From VXNJ01 sp965249595 (GTDB lineage: Bacteria > Chloroflexota > UBA11872 > VXNJ01): DNA of 64,000 nt. Positions 26,867 through 36,611 of the stretch are shown one piece after another. Below the pieces are notes generated by a model. That model had not been told where the DNA came from. It searched no databases and was given only the letters and a program-made list of their open reading frames with translations. Each line of letters begins with the position of its first letter. Position 1 is the first letter of the stretch. The stretch is taken from NCBI GenBank assembly GCA_965249595.1, contig OZ252242.1:124001-188000 (forward strand), given 5' to 3'. The position numbers and the translations under genes are program-made.

Positions 26867-26905
26867 CCTTCAGGCAAAGCAGCGGCGGCGGGCCGCAGCA
26901 GGTTG

Positions 26906-26935
26906 TTGCCAAGATCGCTGGGAGACCTAGATAAT
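26906..26935 (+). promoter_or_regulatory. Predicted sigma-70-type promoter of the glycyl-tRNA synthetase gene
   Basis: TTGCCA (26906-26911) and GATAAT (26930-26935) with an 18-base spacer, about 40 bases before the ATG at 26976. Confidence 0.45.
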
Positions 26936-26975
26936 CTGTTTGCCATTGCCGCCAGCGGGTCCCAAAGCAATTTAA

Positions 26976-28310
26976 ATGAACTCCAACTCCGTATCTATGG
27001 ATGCCCTAGTGGCATTGGCCAAACGGCGCGGATTCGTATTCCCTTCGTCGGAAATCTACGGCGGATTTGAGAGCACCTGGGATTACGGGCCGCTCGGATC
27101 GGAATTGGTCCGCAACGTCAAGGAGGCCTGGTGGCGCGAAATTGTCACCTCCCGCCTCGATGTAGTGGGGATCAATTCAGCGGTATTGATGGCCCCGCAG
27201 GTCTGGCAGGCGTCTGGCCACCTGGACAATTTCTCCGACCCGCTGGTTGAATGTCAATCGTGCAATTCGCGCCTGCGCGAGGACAATCTCAACGCTGGCC
27301 GTTGCCCTAAATGCGGCGGTGCCGTTTCGGCGCCACGCAACTTCAACACGATGTTTAAGACCCAGGTCGGACCATTGGAGGACGACGCCGACGTAGCCTA
27401 CCTGCGGCCGGAAACGGCCCAGGCGATATTCGTCAACTTTCGCAACGTGCTCGCAACTTCCCGTCTGCGCCTGCCCTTCGGCGTCGCCCAGATCGGCAAA
27501 GCCTTTCGCAATGAGATCACCACCGGTAATTTCATATTTCGAACGCGCGAATTTGAACAGATGGAGCTGGAGTTCTTTTGCTATCCCGGCGAGGATCAGC
27601 AGTGGTTTGACTATTGGGTCGATCGGCGGCGGCGCTGGTACCTTGAATTCGGCTTGAACGCTTCTGACATCAGGGTGAGCCCGCACAGCCAAGAGGCCCT
27701 CTCGCATTACTCGCACGGTACCTCCGATATCGAATATCGCTTCCCGTTTGGCTGGGACGAACTGGAAGGCATCGCCCGCCGGTCCGACTTTGACCTGGCC
27801 GCCCACGCCAAGGCTTCGGGTACCAAGCTGTCGATCTTCGACGAAACCCGCTCGGAACACATCACGCCTTGGGTGGTTGAGCCGTCCGCCGGCGTCGATC
27901 GCTGCGTGTTGGCGTTTTTGGCATCGGCCTACCGTGAAGAACTCGTTCCAAATGCCAAAGGCGGCACCGATAAGCGCACCGTATTGGGTCTCGACCCGCG
28001 TCTGAGCCCCTATAAGGCCGCGGTGTTCCCGCTCATCAAACGAGCGCCACTGCAGGACCTTGCGCAGCAAATTCATCAAGAACTCTGCTATCAATGGCCA
28101 ATCTTTTACGACGAGGCCGGGGCCATCGGGCGCCGTTATCGGCGCCAGGATGAGGCTGGCACACCCTACTGCATTACCGTCGACTTTGATTCATTAGATG
28201 ATGAATGCGTCACCGTGCGCGACCGCGACACGCTCAAGCAGGAGCGGGTGCCGGTCGCCGAAATTGGCGCGTTTTTTGCCCAGCGCTTAAGGTGGCGTCC
28301 GCTAAGCTAG
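26976..28310 (+). CDS. glyQS: Glycyl-tRNA synthetase (single-chain class II)
   Basis: 444-aa alpha2-type GlyRS that charges tRNA-Gly. Landmarks are GFVFPSSEIYGGFESTWDYGP near the N-terminus, a four-Cys zinc ribbon (CQSC, CPKC), motif 2 around RPETAQAIFVNF and FRNEI, FEQMELEFFC, motif 3 with ECVT-like arginine segment PSAGVDRCVLAFL, and the anticodon-binding C-terminus (AAVFPLIKR). Normal length. The only tRNA gene in the window is also tRNA-Gly. Confidence 0.95.
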   Translation: MNSNSVSMDALVALAKRRGFVFPSSEIYGGFESTWDYGPLGSELVRNVKEAWWREIVTSRLDVVGINSAVLMAPQVWQASGHLDNFSDPLVECQSCNSRLREDNLNAGRCPKCGGAVSAPRNFNTMFKTQVGPLEDDADVAYLRPETAQAIFVNFRNVLATSRLRLPFGVAQIGKAFRNEITTGNFIFRTREFEQMELEFFCYPGEDQQWFDYWVDRRRRWYLEFGLNASDIRVSPHSQEALSHYSHGTSDIEYRFPFGWDELEGIARRSDFDLAAHAKASGTKLSIFDETRSEHITPWVVEPSAGVDRCVLAFLASAYREELVPNAKGGTDKRTVLGLDPRLSPYKAAVFPLIKRAPLQDLAQQIHQELCYQWPIFYDEAGAIGRRYRRQDEAGTPYCITVDFDSLDDECVTVRDRDTLKQERVPVAEIGAFFAQRLRWRPLS

Positions 28311-28424
28311 CCGTTCGCAATCAAACCAGACGAACAATCTTTCGTACTATGAATCTGGACTGGACGGCAACTTGGCGCCGGCCAATTAAAAAAAGATACT
28401 TCGATTTCAACGGGCAATAGGCGT

Positions 28425-29627
28425 ATGGCAGAAGACTCTGGCGGTTTCCACACCCAGGCCGTAATCACCGACGGGGCGGCAGTCCCCGAAATCGGGATCG
28501 GGATGTTGGGATATGCCTTCATGGGCAAGGCCCATACCAACGGGTACAAAAAGATTCCCTACATGATGTACCCGCCGCCCGCGATACCAGCGCTTAAAAA
28601 CATCGCCGGCCGCAACCCGGCCGCAGTTGCCGAGGCCGCCCGCCGTTACGGTTTCGATTCGCATTCAACCGATTGGCGGGCAGTGATTGACGACCCCGGC
28701 GTCCAGGTGGTAGACAACTGCGGACCGAATGACCTCCACTTCGAGGCCAATATGGCGGCCGTCGCGGCCGGCAAACATGTCATTTCGGAAAAGCCGCTGG
28801 GTCGCAATCCGGCCGAATCCCGGCAGATGTGGCAGGCCGCCGCTGCCGCCGGAATCAAACACATGACCGGTTTTAACTACCGCTTCGTGCCGGCCATCAT
28901 ATTGGCCCGCCAGCTGATCGCTGACGGCCTGGTCGGCGAAGTCCGCCACTTCCGCGGCTTTTATTTGCAGGAATGGCTGGTAGACGCCTCCGCGCCGCGC
29001 GTCTGGCGGCTCGACAAGGGCCAGGCCGGTTCGGGTGTGCTGGGCGATCTGGGTGCCCATACCATCGATCTGGCGCGCTTTCTGGTCGGCGAACCGACCG
29101 CCGTCAACGGAATGCTGAAAACTTTCGTCAATGAACGGCCCGACCCGGCCAATCCAGGTCAAAACGCCCCGGTCAGCGTCGACGACGCCTATCTGGCCTT
29201 AGTCGAGTTCGCGTGCGGAGCAATCGGCACGCTCGAGGCCACACGCTACGCCTTCGGCAACAAGAATGGGAACATTTTTGAGATCAACGGCTCGAAGGGT
29301 TCGATCGGTTTCGACATTCAACGGCTAAACGAATTGAAGGTCTACTCGGGAACCAGTGAGCCGTCCAACGCCAACGGCTTTAGCACGGTGATGGTGTCCG
29401 AACAGCATCACCCGTACTGGCAAAACTGGTGGCCACAGGGGCACATGATCGGTTGGGAACATACGTTCGTGCATGAGCTCTACCACTTCCTCGACTGCGT
29501 CGCCAACGACAAGGATGTCGCACCCTGGGGTGCGACATTTGAAGACGGCTACCGCGCCGATGTCGTATGTGCGGCGATAGCCCAATCGGCGGCCAACGGC
29601 GGTGCCCGCGTGGCGATCGAATACTAA
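28425..29627 (+). CDS. Gfo/Idh/MocA family oxidoreductase
   Basis: 400-aa NAD(P)-dependent dehydrogenase-like protein. The Rossmann motif is GMLGYAFMGKAH, the family motif is SEKPLGRN and the catalytic-domain His is in GDLGAHTIDLARF. The C-terminal part has the WPQGHMIGWEHTFVHELYHFLD run (landmark near 335-355), typical of inositol/glucoside dehydrogenase relatives. It begins the second sugar cluster and precedes two isomerases. Confidence 0.87.
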   Translation: MAEDSGGFHTQAVITDGAAVPEIGIGMLGYAFMGKAHTNGYKKIPYMMYPPPAIPALKNIAGRNPAAVAEAARRYGFDSHSTDWRAVIDDPGVQVVDNCGPNDLHFEANMAAVAAGKHVISEKPLGRNPAESRQMWQAAAAAGIKHMTGFNYRFVPAIILARQLIADGLVGEVRHFRGFYLQEWLVDASAPRVWRLDKGQAGSGVLGDLGAHTIDLARFLVGEPTAVNGMLKTFVNERPDPANPGQNAPVSVDDAYLALVEFACGAIGTLEATRYAFGNKNGNIFEINGSKGSIGFDIQRLNELKVYSGTSEPSNANGFSTVMVSEQHHPYWQNWWPQGHMIGWEHTFVHELYHFLDCVANDKDVAPWGATFEDGYRADVVCAAIAQSAANGGARVAIEY

Positions 29628-29689
29628 TTCGTGATATTTTTCATCCTCTGACCCTGCAACCCAAGACGACCCCACAGGAGTAATCTCAG

Positions 29690-30661
29690 ATGCAGATCGG
29701 CGTTTTTGCGGTACTTTTCTCCGACCAACCGCTCAGCACGGTAGCCAAATATTTGCGCGATGTTGGCTGCACATCAATTGAGTTGGGTTGCGGTGGTTAT
29801 CCCGGCAACGCGCACTGCGATGCCGGTGCGCTGCTGGCCGACGACCAAAAACTGGCCGAATTTGAGCAAGTCATCGCCGATTCCGGCCTCACCCTCTCGG
29901 CGCTATCGATGCATGGCAACCCGATCCACCCTGATTCCGAGATCGCCAGCGCGCACCTCTCAGACCAGCGCAACGCGGTCCTGTTGGCGGAAAAGCTCGG
30001 CCTCGACACGGTGATCACATTCTCCGGTTGCCCCGGTGACTCGCCGGCGGCCCGTTACCCCAATTGGGTCACCTGCGCCTGGCCGCCCGACTATCCGGCG
30101 ATCTTGCAATACCAGTGGGACGACGTGCTTATCCCGTTCTGGCGCGAGCAGACCGCGTTTGCCGCCGATCATGGCGTGACTAAGATCGCCCTCGAGGCTC
30201 ACCCGGGGTTTTGCATCTACAACATCGACACCCTGCTGCAGCTGCGCGATTCAGTCGGCGAGGTTATCGGCGCCAACTTCGACCCGTCGCATTTCTGGTG
30301 GCAGGGAATCGACATCCCAACCGCCATTCGGGCGGTCGGCAAGGCCGGCGCGATGCACCACTTCCATGCCAAAGACGTCAAGGTGGATCCGCAAAACGCC
30401 AATCGCACCGGGGTGCTGGACACCAAGACCTACACCCGTGAAATTGATCGCTCCTGGATCTTCCGCTCGATTGGATACGGTCACGGTGTCGAGGAATGGA
30501 AGGCGATCGTCTCAGAATTGCGCCTTATCGGTTACGACGGTGCTCTTTCGATCGAACATGAAGACAGTCTCATGTCACCCAAGGAAGGCCTCGAAAAGGG
30601 AATTGACGTTCTCCGCCAGGCCACCGTCTTCGAACCTGCCGGCGAAGCCTACTGGGCTTAA
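29690..30661 (+). CDS. Sugar phosphate isomerase/epimerase (xylose isomerase-like TIM barrel)
   Basis: 323-aa AP-endonuclease-2-fold enzyme. Metal-site residues are visible in the expected order: E in KIALEAHPGF, D/H in GANFDPSHFWW, the HFHAKDV strand and E in LSIEHEDSL. AGGAG lies about 11 bases before the ATG. Situated between the two oxidoreductase genes, it may catalyse isomerisation, epimerisation or dehydration of a keto-sugar intermediate. Specific activity unknown. Confidence 0.87.
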   Translation: MQIGVFAVLFSDQPLSTVAKYLRDVGCTSIELGCGGYPGNAHCDAGALLADDQKLAEFEQVIADSGLTLSALSMHGNPIHPDSEIASAHLSDQRNAVLLAEKLGLDTVITFSGCPGDSPAARYPNWVTCAWPPDYPAILQYQWDDVLIPFWREQTAFAADHGVTKIALEAHPGFCIYNIDTLLQLRDSVGEVIGANFDPSHFWWQGIDIPTAIRAVGKAGAMHHFHAKDVKVDPQNANRTGVLDTKTYTREIDRSWIFRSIGYGHGVEEWKAIVSELRLIGYDGALSIEHEDSLMSPKEGLEKGIDVLRQATVFEPAGEAYWA

Positions 30662-30730
30662 TTGACCCGCTGACCAAACGGCTTTATCCGATTTTCAAAT
30701 TCTTCTCAATTTAAAGGAGTAACCAAAACA

Positions 30731-31582
30731 ATGGCCAACTTTCGACTGGCGGTGCACCAGATCACCTGGGGCGGCGATTTAGACCTGGCACTAAAGGAAA
30801 TTAGTGAATTTGGTTATTCGGGAACCGAAATCTTCTCCGGCGTCGTGGACAGCTTTGCCGGGCGCCAAGATCAACTGCGGGCCAAATTCGACGACGCCGG
30901 GGTGCGTCTCACTGCCCTTTACGGCGGCGGCCATTTCTGGCGGAGCGGCACCGAGGAAGAGACGATCGCCTGGAATATGCAAATCGCGTCATTTCTGGCC
31001 TCCATGGGAGCTGACCGCTTCGTGCTGGGACCGGCCGCCCCGCATCTGGATGGCGGGACCACAGACCAGCAGTTTGCCACGATGGCGGCAGTCGCCAATG
31101 AGATTGGCCAGCGCTGCCTGGAGATAGGTGTAGTAGCCGGTATCCACCCGCACTGGAACACTCCGGTCCAGGAGGAATCGGAAATTCATCGCATATTTGA
31201 CGCGGTCGACACCGACAAGGTCAAGATGGTGCTGGACCCGGCCCACATCGCCAAGGCCGGATCGGATCCGGTTGCAATATGTGAGCGCTACGCGCCGATC
31301 ATCTCCTACGTCCACCTAAAGGACTATTCGCCCGAACTCGACACCCCCGAGGCCAATATCCGCGCGGAGGGACTGGCGCCAACCTTGGCCTTCTTCTCCG
31401 AACTGGGCGACGGGATTGTCGACACGCCCGGGTTTGTGGACGTATTGCGAACTAACAACTACGACGGCTGGCTCACAATTGAATTGGACCGCTCGCAGAC
31501 CACCGCACGGCAGTCGCTGGCCGCCAATTCGAATTATCTGCGCGAGGTGATGGGATTCGACATCGGCGGCGTCAATCACTAG
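30731..31582 (+). CDS. Sugar phosphate isomerase/epimerase, IolE-like
   Basis: 283-aa TIM-barrel protein. AAAGGAG precedes the ATG by 11 bases. Its metal-binding pattern resembles inosose dehydratase: GIHPHWNTPVQEESEI, VLDPAHIAKAGSDP, YVHLKDY and WLTIELD. An inosose dehydratase-type or 3-keto-sugar activity fits, given the flanking dehydrogenases. The other barrel protein in the cluster shares little obvious sequence, so this is not a recent duplication. Confidence 0.82.
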   Translation: MANFRLAVHQITWGGDLDLALKEISEFGYSGTEIFSGVVDSFAGRQDQLRAKFDDAGVRLTALYGGGHFWRSGTEEETIAWNMQIASFLASMGADRFVLGPAAPHLDGGTTDQQFATMAAVANEIGQRCLEIGVVAGIHPHWNTPVQEESEIHRIFDAVDTDKVKMVLDPAHIAKAGSDPVAICERYAPIISYVHLKDYSPELDTPEANIRAEGLAPTLAFFSELGDGIVDTPGFVDVLRTNNYDGWLTIELDRSQTTARQSLAANSNYLREVMGFDIGGVNH

Positions 31583-31637
31583 GGCCGGGCCGATGGCCGA
31601 TTAGCTTGACAAAAAGCCCCCGGAGGCAAATCGCCAA

Positions 31638-32648
31638 ATGATAAAAGTTGGAATCGTCGGGTGCGGTCGCATCATCGAAGACGGGCATGTGCCGGCGTTC
31701 GCGGCGCTAGCTGATCGCTACGAAGTCGTGGCGGTGGCCGACACCTCTGACCAACGCCGCAATATCGTCGCCGATAAGTTGGGCGTGAGCGGTGATAGGC
31801 GATTTAACACCTGGCAGGATTTACTTGGTTGCGACGATGTCGATCTGGTCGACATGGCCCTCCCACATTTCCTCCATCTACCGTCGTTGCTCGATGCCGT
31901 CGCGGCCGGCAAAGCCGTATTGATGGAAAAACCGATGGCCACGACATTGGCCGAGGCCGACGCGATGATGGCCGCGGTGGGCAAGAGCAGCCGGCCGGCC
32001 TGCATCATTCACAATTACCTCTACCAGCCCCACAACCTCCGCGGACTTGAACTGGTTCACAGCGGAGCGATCGGGGAACCGTACCTGTACCGCTGCGAGC
32101 ACTTCTCCGGCGGTCACTACCACGGGGCCGCCGGCTACGATCCGGCCTGGCGCACCAAAGCCGCTCGTGGCGGTGGCGGCGCGGTCATCGACAACGCCTA
32201 CCACCAGCTCTACCTGGCCGAGAACTACCTGGGATCGCCGGCTACATCGGTTTATGCCGGAATTGGCACCTACGTTCAACAAATCGACGTTGAAGACTTG
32301 GGTTTGATCCAATTGGCCCATGCCGACGGTTCACGCTCGATCATCAACCAGGGCTGGGTGGGTGCGGGCGCCCAGGCTGTCGACGAAATCCACGGTACCG
32401 AAGGCATCCTGCGCTTTCAGCGCGGATCCGAGCACCCGGCTGCCATTGTGCGCGGCGAATCGATCGAGCCGATTGCCATCACCGGCGAATTTAGGTGGGG
32501 ATTTGAAGGTCTCTTCAAGGAACTAGCTGACGCTCTCGAATCCGGCAGCGAACCGCCGATTCCCTTCGCCGCCGGCTACCGCAACTTCCAAATCGTAATG
32601 GCGGCCTACGAGTCCGGTCGCAGTGGCCAGGCGGTCACCCTGGATTAG
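31638..32648 (+). CDS. Gfo/Idh/MocA family oxidoreductase
   Basis: 336-aa dehydrogenase-like protein: Rossmann motif GIVGCGRIIEDGH, family motif MEKPMATT and a C-terminal domain with GGGAVIDNAYHQLYLAE, where His may be catalytic. It is the last gene of the cluster, 55 bases after the IolE-like gene. With the oxidoreductase at the cluster start it may run paired oxidation and reduction around the isomerase steps, as in keto-intermediate sugar pathways. Confidence 0.86.
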   Translation: MIKVGIVGCGRIIEDGHVPAFAALADRYEVVAVADTSDQRRNIVADKLGVSGDRRFNTWQDLLGCDDVDLVDMALPHFLHLPSLLDAVAAGKAVLMEKPMATTLAEADAMMAAVGKSSRPACIIHNYLYQPHNLRGLELVHSGAIGEPYLYRCEHFSGGHYHGAAGYDPAWRTKAARGGGGAVIDNAYHQLYLAENYLGSPATSVYAGIGTYVQQIDVEDLGLIQLAHADGSRSIINQGWVGAGAQAVDEIHGTEGILRFQRGSEHPAAIVRGESIEPIAITGEFRWGFEGLFKELADALESGSEPPIPFAAGYRNFQIVMAAYESGRSGQAVTLD

Positions 32649-32868
32649 CCCGCCGCCGGGATCTCAAACGCAAAATAGGCGCCTGCCAATCTCGCAAACT
32701 TGGTAGCCGGCAATCGGGTTGGACATGCCGGCCAGGCCAACCGGTCGCAATCGGTTCAAACTACATTCTTGCGGCGAGTTGGCAACCGAAACCTTGTTCG
32801 CCCGGCGGTCCGGGGTTGGAAACAACCAATCGGTTTTCGATTGACAATCGGCCCCGCCAGATTCAGTC

Positions 32869-34731
32869 TCAGCGGGCCAACGATTCATGAATTGATTTGG
32901 CGATGGAAGGCCCTATGCCCGGCACGCTGGTCAGTTCTTCGACGCTGGCGACGCGAACGGCGGCCAGGCTGCCAAACCGTTTGATGAGTAATCGGCGGCG
33001 ATTGGAGCCAATACCGGGCACCGAATCCAACCCGGATACCCGCCCGGAACGGCTGCGCAGCTTGGCGTGGTAGCTAACCGCAAAGCGATGGGCCTCGTCG
33101 CGGATCCGCTGAAGTAGATATAGACCGTCCGAAGTTTGATTCAGGCGCAGCGGATGGGGCGAATTGGTCGTAAATATTTCCTCTTCCCGCTTGGCCAAGG
33201 CGATCAAGGGAACGGCAATTGCACGATGGTCTTCCATGGCCGACAGGGCGGCGCTAAGCTGCCCACGCCCGCCATCAACGATGACCAAGTCGGGGATGTT
33301 GACGAAGCTGTCGCCGTTTTCGCCGTCAGTTTTGCTCTGGCGTTTGAAACGACGGCCGATCACCTCGCGCATCGATGCGAAATCGTCGTTGCCCCAGTCG
33401 CCTTTTATTCTGAAGCGCCGGTACTGCGACTTTGCCGGCTGGCCATCTACGAACACGACCATCGATGCAACCACGTTCGACCCCTGCAAATGCGATACGT
33501 CGAAACACTCGATTCGCCGCGGCAGCCGCCGCAAAGCCAAGGCCTCGCCAATTTGCTCAAGGGCATGATGCAAACGGCGCTTCGACCCGACCATTGCCCG
33601 ACGTTCAATTCCCATTGCAGCGCTGGCGTTGGTCACTGCCATAGCCAGCAGGTCACGGCGCGGGCCGCGCTGCGGGAAACGCAATTCAACCCGCCTCCCG
33701 GCTCGCTGGCTCAGCCATGACGCCACCAATGGTGCCGCCGAAAAGGAGGCCGGAATCAAGACCAAGCTGGGTAAATCGGTCGCCCGGGAATAGTACTCGC
33801 GCAGGAATTCACTGGCGATTTCGCCCGGATCGTCGGCGCCGGGCAATTTGAGGGCGTATTCACTGTTTCCGACTATGCGGCCGGATCGGACATTGAGCAC
33901 GTAGCCAATCGCCAATCGCCCCTCTTGGGCGATCCCAATGGCATCGATGTCGCCGGCCCGGTCATCGACCGCTTGCTGGCCGGCCATTACCCGTTCGACG
34001 GCCCGGAGGCGGTCGCGCGCCAACGCCGCCGCTTCGTAGCGCAAATCTCCAGCTGCCGCCTCCATCTCAATTTGCAGATCGGCCACGATGGGAGCATGGC
34101 GACCACGCAGAAATCCGATCGTCGAATCAATTACGCCATCGTACTCGGCGTTGGTAACCGCCCGTATGCAAGGGCCATTGCACAGATCGATGTGGTATTT
34201 GAGACAAGGACGATCCCACTCGCGCGCCAGGTCTAACGCACAAGTCCGAAATGGAAAGAGCTTATTGAGCAGTTTTAGGGTTCGCCGCAGGGATTTGGCA
34301 TTGGCGTAGGGACCGAAGTATTGAGCGCCGTCTTCTAGCACCCGGCGGGTGGTTGTAACGCGCGGAAACGCTTCGCTGCTCACAACTTTTATGTAAAGGA
34401 ACGACTTGTCATCGCGCAGCGCGATATTAAATCGCGGACGATGCTGTTTGATCAGATTGTTCTCCAGCAACAGAGCCTCGGCTTCGGTCCTTCCGACCAC
34501 CACCTCGATATCGGCAATCCGCTCGACCAGGGCCTGATTTTTTTGCGTCATTCCGCGTTGCGACCCAAAGTAGGAGCGCACCCGCGAGCGGAGTGACGTT
34601 GCCTTGCCGACGTAGATCACAACTCCCTGACAATCCTTGAAAAGGTAGACACCGGGGTCATTCGGGAGGGCCGAAATTCGATCCGGGTCAAGCGTCGGCG
34701 GCTCGGAGGAATCGATATTGGTATTAGTCAT
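32869..34731 (-). CDS. uvrC: UvrABC system protein C
   Basis: 620-aa excinuclease subunit making both incisions in nucleotide excision repair. The GIY-YIG domain comes first (PGVYLFKDCQGVVIYVGKA), then the Cys-containing CLKYHIDLCNGPC region, the UVR segment, the RNase H-like C-terminal nuclease (CFDVSHLQGSNVVASMVVF; VIVDGGRGQLSAA) and two helix-hairpin-helix motifs at the end (LDSVPGIG, LTSVPGIG). ATG 34731 is chosen over upstream in-frame codons to 34770, which add non-conserved residues. Confidence 0.95.
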   Translation of the reverse strand: MTNTNIDSSEPPTLDPDRISALPNDPGVYLFKDCQGVVIYVGKATSLRSRVRSYFGSQRGMTQKNQALVERIADIEVVVGRTEAEALLLENNLIKQHRPRFNIALRDDKSFLYIKVVSSEAFPRVTTTRRVLEDGAQYFGPYANAKSLRRTLKLLNKLFPFRTCALDLAREWDRPCLKYHIDLCNGPCIRAVTNAEYDGVIDSTIGFLRGRHAPIVADLQIEMEAAAGDLRYEAAALARDRLRAVERVMAGQQAVDDRAGDIDAIGIAQEGRLAIGYVLNVRSGRIVGNSEYALKLPGADDPGEIASEFLREYYSRATDLPSLVLIPASFSAAPLVASWLSQRAGRRVELRFPQRGPRRDLLAMAVTNASAAMGIERRAMVGSKRRLHHALEQIGEALALRRLPRRIECFDVSHLQGSNVVASMVVFVDGQPAKSQYRRFRIKGDWGNDDFASMREVIGRRFKRQSKTDGENGDSFVNIPDLVIVDGGRGQLSAALSAMEDHRAIAVPLIALAKREEEIFTTNSPHPLRLNQTSDGLYLLQRIRDEAHRFAVSYHAKLRSRSGRVSGLDSVPGIGSNRRRLLIKRFGSLAAVRVASVEELTSVPGIGPSIAKSIHESLAR

Positions 34732-34886
34732 TTGCATATCGTATGCCACGTTGCACCCAGGCACCGACATGCGCCCCTTGCCCGTGCCGGATACTTATAT
34801 ATAGCCCTTTTGACATCATTTAACCTCCGCACTTTTACCATCATTCCACTCGCCTTGGGTAGTAAGCCCTGAACCCGACTAAGCGG

Positions 34887-36611
34887 TTGATCGGTCTAGC
34901 GCTCTTGCACAAGCCAATTTGGCTGGCGGCGGTTACCGGATTGGTGTTGGCGCTGGCCGCCGAGAGCTTGGCCCCGCTTGCCATTGCCGAGGCCATCGAT
35001 GCGGGAATCGCCGGGCGCGATACATCCACGCTGACGCTGTTTGCATTGATCGCCGGATCCCTTTGGGTGGCCCGCGGAATCTTCAACGCGATCTTTGGAT
35101 TCTTCAATTTTCACGGCGCCCAACTGGTTGCCCGCGATGTTCGCAACCGGTACTTTGCAGCCCTTAACAGGATGTCGTTTGAGTACTTTGACCGTAACAA
35201 TTCCGGCGACCTGATAACCCGCGGAATATCCGACGTGCAATCGGCCTCGCAGGGCGCATCGATGAGCTTGTTGTTGTTGACCGATGCGGTCGGAAAATAC
35301 CTGTTCTTTGCCGTCCTGATGCTCATTGTGAATTTCAAACTGGCCTTGGCGACCTTGGCAATGCTGCCGGTGATGGTTGTTTGGACTCTCTATTTCGGCC
35401 GACTCTTTCGTTACCAGTGGGCACTGGTTATGCGGCAGCGATCGGTGCTCACCGATGTCCTGACCGAGTCGCTCAACGGTGTCCGCGTGGTCAAAGCTTT
35501 TTCCCAAGAATGGCGCGAAATCAATCGCTTCCAAAACGAAGCCGAAAACCTGGTTGCCAAGATATTGCGGACGATCGGCTACTTTTCGATCTTTTTACCG
35601 GCGTTGTTTTTCATGTCCTCAATCGGCACGGTGGTGCTGATCTGGTACGGCTTTTCGCTGGTCGGGTCGGGTGAGGCCACCGTCGGCGACGTGATTTCGT
35701 TCAACATCTATCTGGGTGCATTGATCCAACCGACCCGGATGTTGGGAGCGTTTGTACAACGCCTCACCAACGGCATGGTCGCCGCCGGTCGGATCTTCGC
35801 GATCATGGACCAGGCGCCCGAGGAAGTAATCGCCACGCCGCCTCCCATGCACCCGCCGGCCGGACTGGACATTGCCTTCGAAAACGTGTCGTTTAGGTAC
35901 TCGAGGGCGACCGAATGGGTATTGCGAGACATCTCATTTCGGGTCGAAGCCGGAGCCACAGTCGGCATCATTGGGCCGACCGGATCGGGCAAAACCACTT
36001 TGCTGTTGCTGTTGCAGCGCCATTACCGGCCCGATCGCGGACGGATCACTGTCGGCGGCCGCGATATCGCCGACTTCGATGCCGATGAACTGCGCTGGCA
36101 CCTCGCGGCGGTTCCGCAAGATCCCTATCTGTTTACAAATTCGGTTTCCAAGAACATTTCGTTTGCCCGACCCGGCCTGCCTACTGACGCCATCGCCGAA
36201 GCCGCGGCCGACGCACAGGCGGCCCGCTTTATCGACATCCTGCCCGACACCTACGATACGGTGGTGGGCGAACGCGGCGTAGGTCTCTCCGGGGGGCAGC
36301 GCCAGCGGGTCACAATCGCTCGCGCATTGGCCATGGACGCACCGATCCTAACCCTGGATGATTCGACCTCATCGGTGGATACCGAGACCGAGCGGCTCAT
36401 TCAGTTGAGCATTGCTAATCGCTTGGCTGAGCGAACCTCGGTTATCGTCTCACAGCGCGTATCGGCCGTACAACGGGCCGATGAAATATTGGTGCTCGAG
36501 GACGGTTCAATCAGTCAGCGCGGGACTCACGAGGAACTCGTGGAGTCGGGTGGTCTCTACGCCGAGATCTACCATCTCCAATCGATGCAAGCCAGCGGTG
36601 CGCGAACATGA
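34887..36611 (+). CDS. ABC exporter half-transporter, degenerate ATP-site subunit
   Basis: 574-aa fusion of a six-helix exporter membrane domain and an ATPase domain. Walker A is GPTGSGKTT and the signature is LSGGQRQR, but Walker B reads ILTLDDSTSSVD, with Asp instead of the catalytic Glu, and the switch His is Gln (VIVSQRVS). This is the noncatalytic-site half of a heterodimer of the TM287/288 type. TTG 34887 is the likely start; CTG 34869 is possible after an in-frame stop at 34863. An ATGA overlap couples it to its partner. Confidence 0.9.
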   Translation: MIGLALLHKPIWLAAVTGLVLALAAESLAPLAIAEAIDAGIAGRDTSTLTLFALIAGSLWVARGIFNAIFGFFNFHGAQLVARDVRNRYFAALNRMSFEYFDRNNSGDLITRGISDVQSASQGASMSLLLLTDAVGKYLFFAVLMLIVNFKLALATLAMLPVMVVWTLYFGRLFRYQWALVMRQRSVLTDVLTESLNGVRVVKAFSQEWREINRFQNEAENLVAKILRTIGYFSIFLPALFFMSSIGTVVLIWYGFSLVGSGEATVGDVISFNIYLGALIQPTRMLGAFVQRLTNGMVAAGRIFAIMDQAPEEVIATPPPMHPPAGLDIAFENVSFRYSRATEWVLRDISFRVEAGATVGIIGPTGSGKTTLLLLLQRHYRPDRGRITVGGRDIADFDADELRWHLAAVPQDPYLFTNSVSKNISFARPGLPTDAIAEAAADAQAARFIDILPDTYDTVVGERGVGLSGGQRQRVTIARALAMDAPILTLDDSTSSVDTETERLIQLSIANRLAERTSVIVSQRVSAVQRADEILVLEDGSISQRGTHEELVESGGLYAEIYHLQSMQASGART

